DNA of 6,984 nucleotides from Kofleriaceae bacterium (GTDB taxonomy: Bacteria; Myxococcota_A; Polyangia; Haliangiales; Haliangiaceae), in contig JAESTW010000749.1 in assembly GCA_016763395.1 (NCBI GenBank), forward strand, positions 1 through 6,984. Direction: 5' to 3'. A model generated the notes under the pieces. That model saw only the letters and a list, made by a program, of their open reading frames with translations. It made no database searches and was not told where the DNA came from. Below are positions 6,207 through 6,984 of this stretch, piece by piece. The position numbers and the translations under genes are program-made. Numbering within the stretch: position 1 is the first letter of the stretch; every line of letters begins with the position of its first letter.

Positions 6207-6959
6207 ATGTCGAGTGCCAAGGTCCCAGGGGCCGAAATCACTGCTAGTGAAGCTCTGGCCATTACGGCGATGAGTGCTCTTCTCTTCGTCGTTGGCGGCA
6301 GTCTTCTCTTGCCCTTGGGCAGCATTGGCATCGTTGCGACTCAACTCATCGCCTTTGCCTGTCCGGCATTGTTTATCGCCTATTCCAAACCGAATCCGCG
6401 AGCTGCACTTGCGCTCGATACTGCGCCCATCGCCCTGGTTTTGGCGGCAGGGCTAATCGGCACAACCTTGTGGTATTGGAATGTGCATTGGGTAGCGCCC
6501 CTCAGCGCCTCCTGGTCCCCGCCTGAGCGTGCAGCACAGTGGACAGAGGTGGTAGCGGTGAATGTTCGACCACTGTGGGAATCGATACTCCTATTTGCCG
6601 CCGTCCCAGCAATCTGCGAAGAATTACTGCACCGAGGTGTCATCGCCCCAGCCATTGCTCGAAGGCTCGGCACGCCGGCAGCGGTACTCTTGTCCGGTCT
6701 ACTCTTCGGGCTATCCCATTTCAACCTAGCCCGGCTACTCCCAACGGCACTTTTGGGAGGGTTTGCGGCCTATTTACGGCTTCGCTCCCATTCCCTTTGG
6801 CCTGCGATCACGGTGCATTTCCTGTCAAACTGCAGTCTCCTTCTGGCCGCCTCAGGTCAGTGGGAGTTGCCGTCGTTGTGGGCGTATCCTTGCGCGTTAT
6901 TGACGTTACTCGGGCTGGAGTATACACGTAGGCGGCGCGCAACACACCAGCCCCCGTAG
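6207..6959 (+). CDS. CPBP-family intramembrane metal-independent (glutamic) protease
   Basis: This 250-residue, mostly hydrophobic protein has about 7-8 membrane segments. It carries the three motifs of the CPBP (Abi, Rce1-like) family: EELLHR at 138-143 with the paired glutamates, FGLSH at 167-171, and HFLSN at 204-208. Family members cleave within or near membranes; known roles include prenyl-protein processing in eukaryotes, and bacteriocin self-immunity and protein sorting in bacteria. No substrate, bacteriocin or sorting-signal protein is visible nearby, so the role is unassigned. The length is typical and all catalytic motif residues are present. The C-terminus ends in a basic tail (YTRRRRATHQPP), probably cytoplasmic. 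The ATG at 6207 has no Shine-Dalgarno sequence; the next in-frame ATG (residue 22) would cut into the first helix, so 6207 is preferred. Confidence 0.9.
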   Translation: MSSAKVPGAEITASEALAITAMSALLFVVGGSLLLPLGSIGIVATQLIAFACPALFIAYSKPNPRAALALDTAPIALVLAAGLIGTTLWYWNVHWVAPLSASWSPPERAAQWTEVVAVNVRPLWESILLFAAVPAICEELLHRGVIAPAIARRLGTPAAVLLSGLLFGLSHFNLARLLPTALLGGFAAYLRLRSHSLWPAITVHFLSNCSLLLAASGQWELPSLWAYPCALLTLLGLEYTRRRRATHQPP

Positions 6960-6970
6960 GAAGCTGGTGT
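6944..6970 (+). terminator. Weak terminator-like hairpin after the CPBP gene
   Basis: ACACCAGC (6944-6951) pairs with GCTGGTGT (6963-6970), an 8-bp stem around an 11-nt loop that holds the CPBP stop codon. The sequence after it (TAAACAAG) lacks a T-run, so intrinsic termination would be inefficient. The last bases of the window show nothing else. Confidence 0.35.
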
Positions 6971-6984
6971 TAAACAAGTTCAAC

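Noticed and set aside
6207..6959. Phage-abortive-infection (Abi) defence or bacteriocin immunity gene
   Set aside because: The CPBP family is historically labelled Abi, but no bacteriocin, toxin or defence partner is nearby, so the label would be unsupported.

Overview
The window reads as chromosomal DNA of a bacterium. It is moderately GC-rich, and its codon use looks the same throughout by eye. The best taxonomic hint is the small membrane-anchored protein at 5495-6106 (-). Its C-terminal domain resembles the AgmX/PglI (TonB-like) domain, which is common in Myxococcota and related deltaproteobacterial groups. A transporter fused to a large helical domain, a secreted transglutaminase-type protein and a stand-alone CPBP protease also suit such a genome. 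The taxonomic assignment is inference, not proof.

Layout from left to right. (1) 1-1780 (-): a 12-helix transporter of MFS or ATP/ADP-translocase (TLC) type with a helical soluble C-terminal extension. It runs off the left edge and starts at a TTG. (2) 1781-2044: a divergent intergenic region, most of it filled by a long imperfect inverted repeat (1791-1985) with perfect 21-bp outer arms. The repeat has a near-palindrome near its centre (1875-1892), and a second, 12-bp palindrome lies just before the next gene. (3) 2045-3802 (+): an exported transglutaminase-like cysteine protein with a complete Cys/His/Asp triad and a C-terminal Ig-like domain. (4) 3818-5479 (+): glutamine-dependent NAD+ synthetase (nadE), 15 bp downstream and probably co-transcribed. 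(5) 5469-5495: a hairpin overlapping the convergent gene ends. (6) 5495-6106 (-): the short AgmX/PglI-C-terminal-like protein. (7) 6107-6206: a second divergent intergenic region with a tandem repeat and palindromes. (8) 6207-6959 (+): a CPBP-family intramembrane protease, followed by a weak terminator-like hairpin at the right edge.

The genes do not form an obvious single system. NAD+ synthesis is housekeeping, and the rest are envelope-related proteins (transporter, exported transglutaminase-like enzyme, anchored TonB-like domain, membrane protease) whose substrates cannot be read from sequence. No defence system, CRISPR array, phage module, transposase, tRNA or rRNA was seen. The most unusual material is non-coding: the long inverted repeat at 1791-1985 and the repeat cluster at 6139-6173. 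Most start codons also lack a recognisable Shine-Dalgarno sequence.
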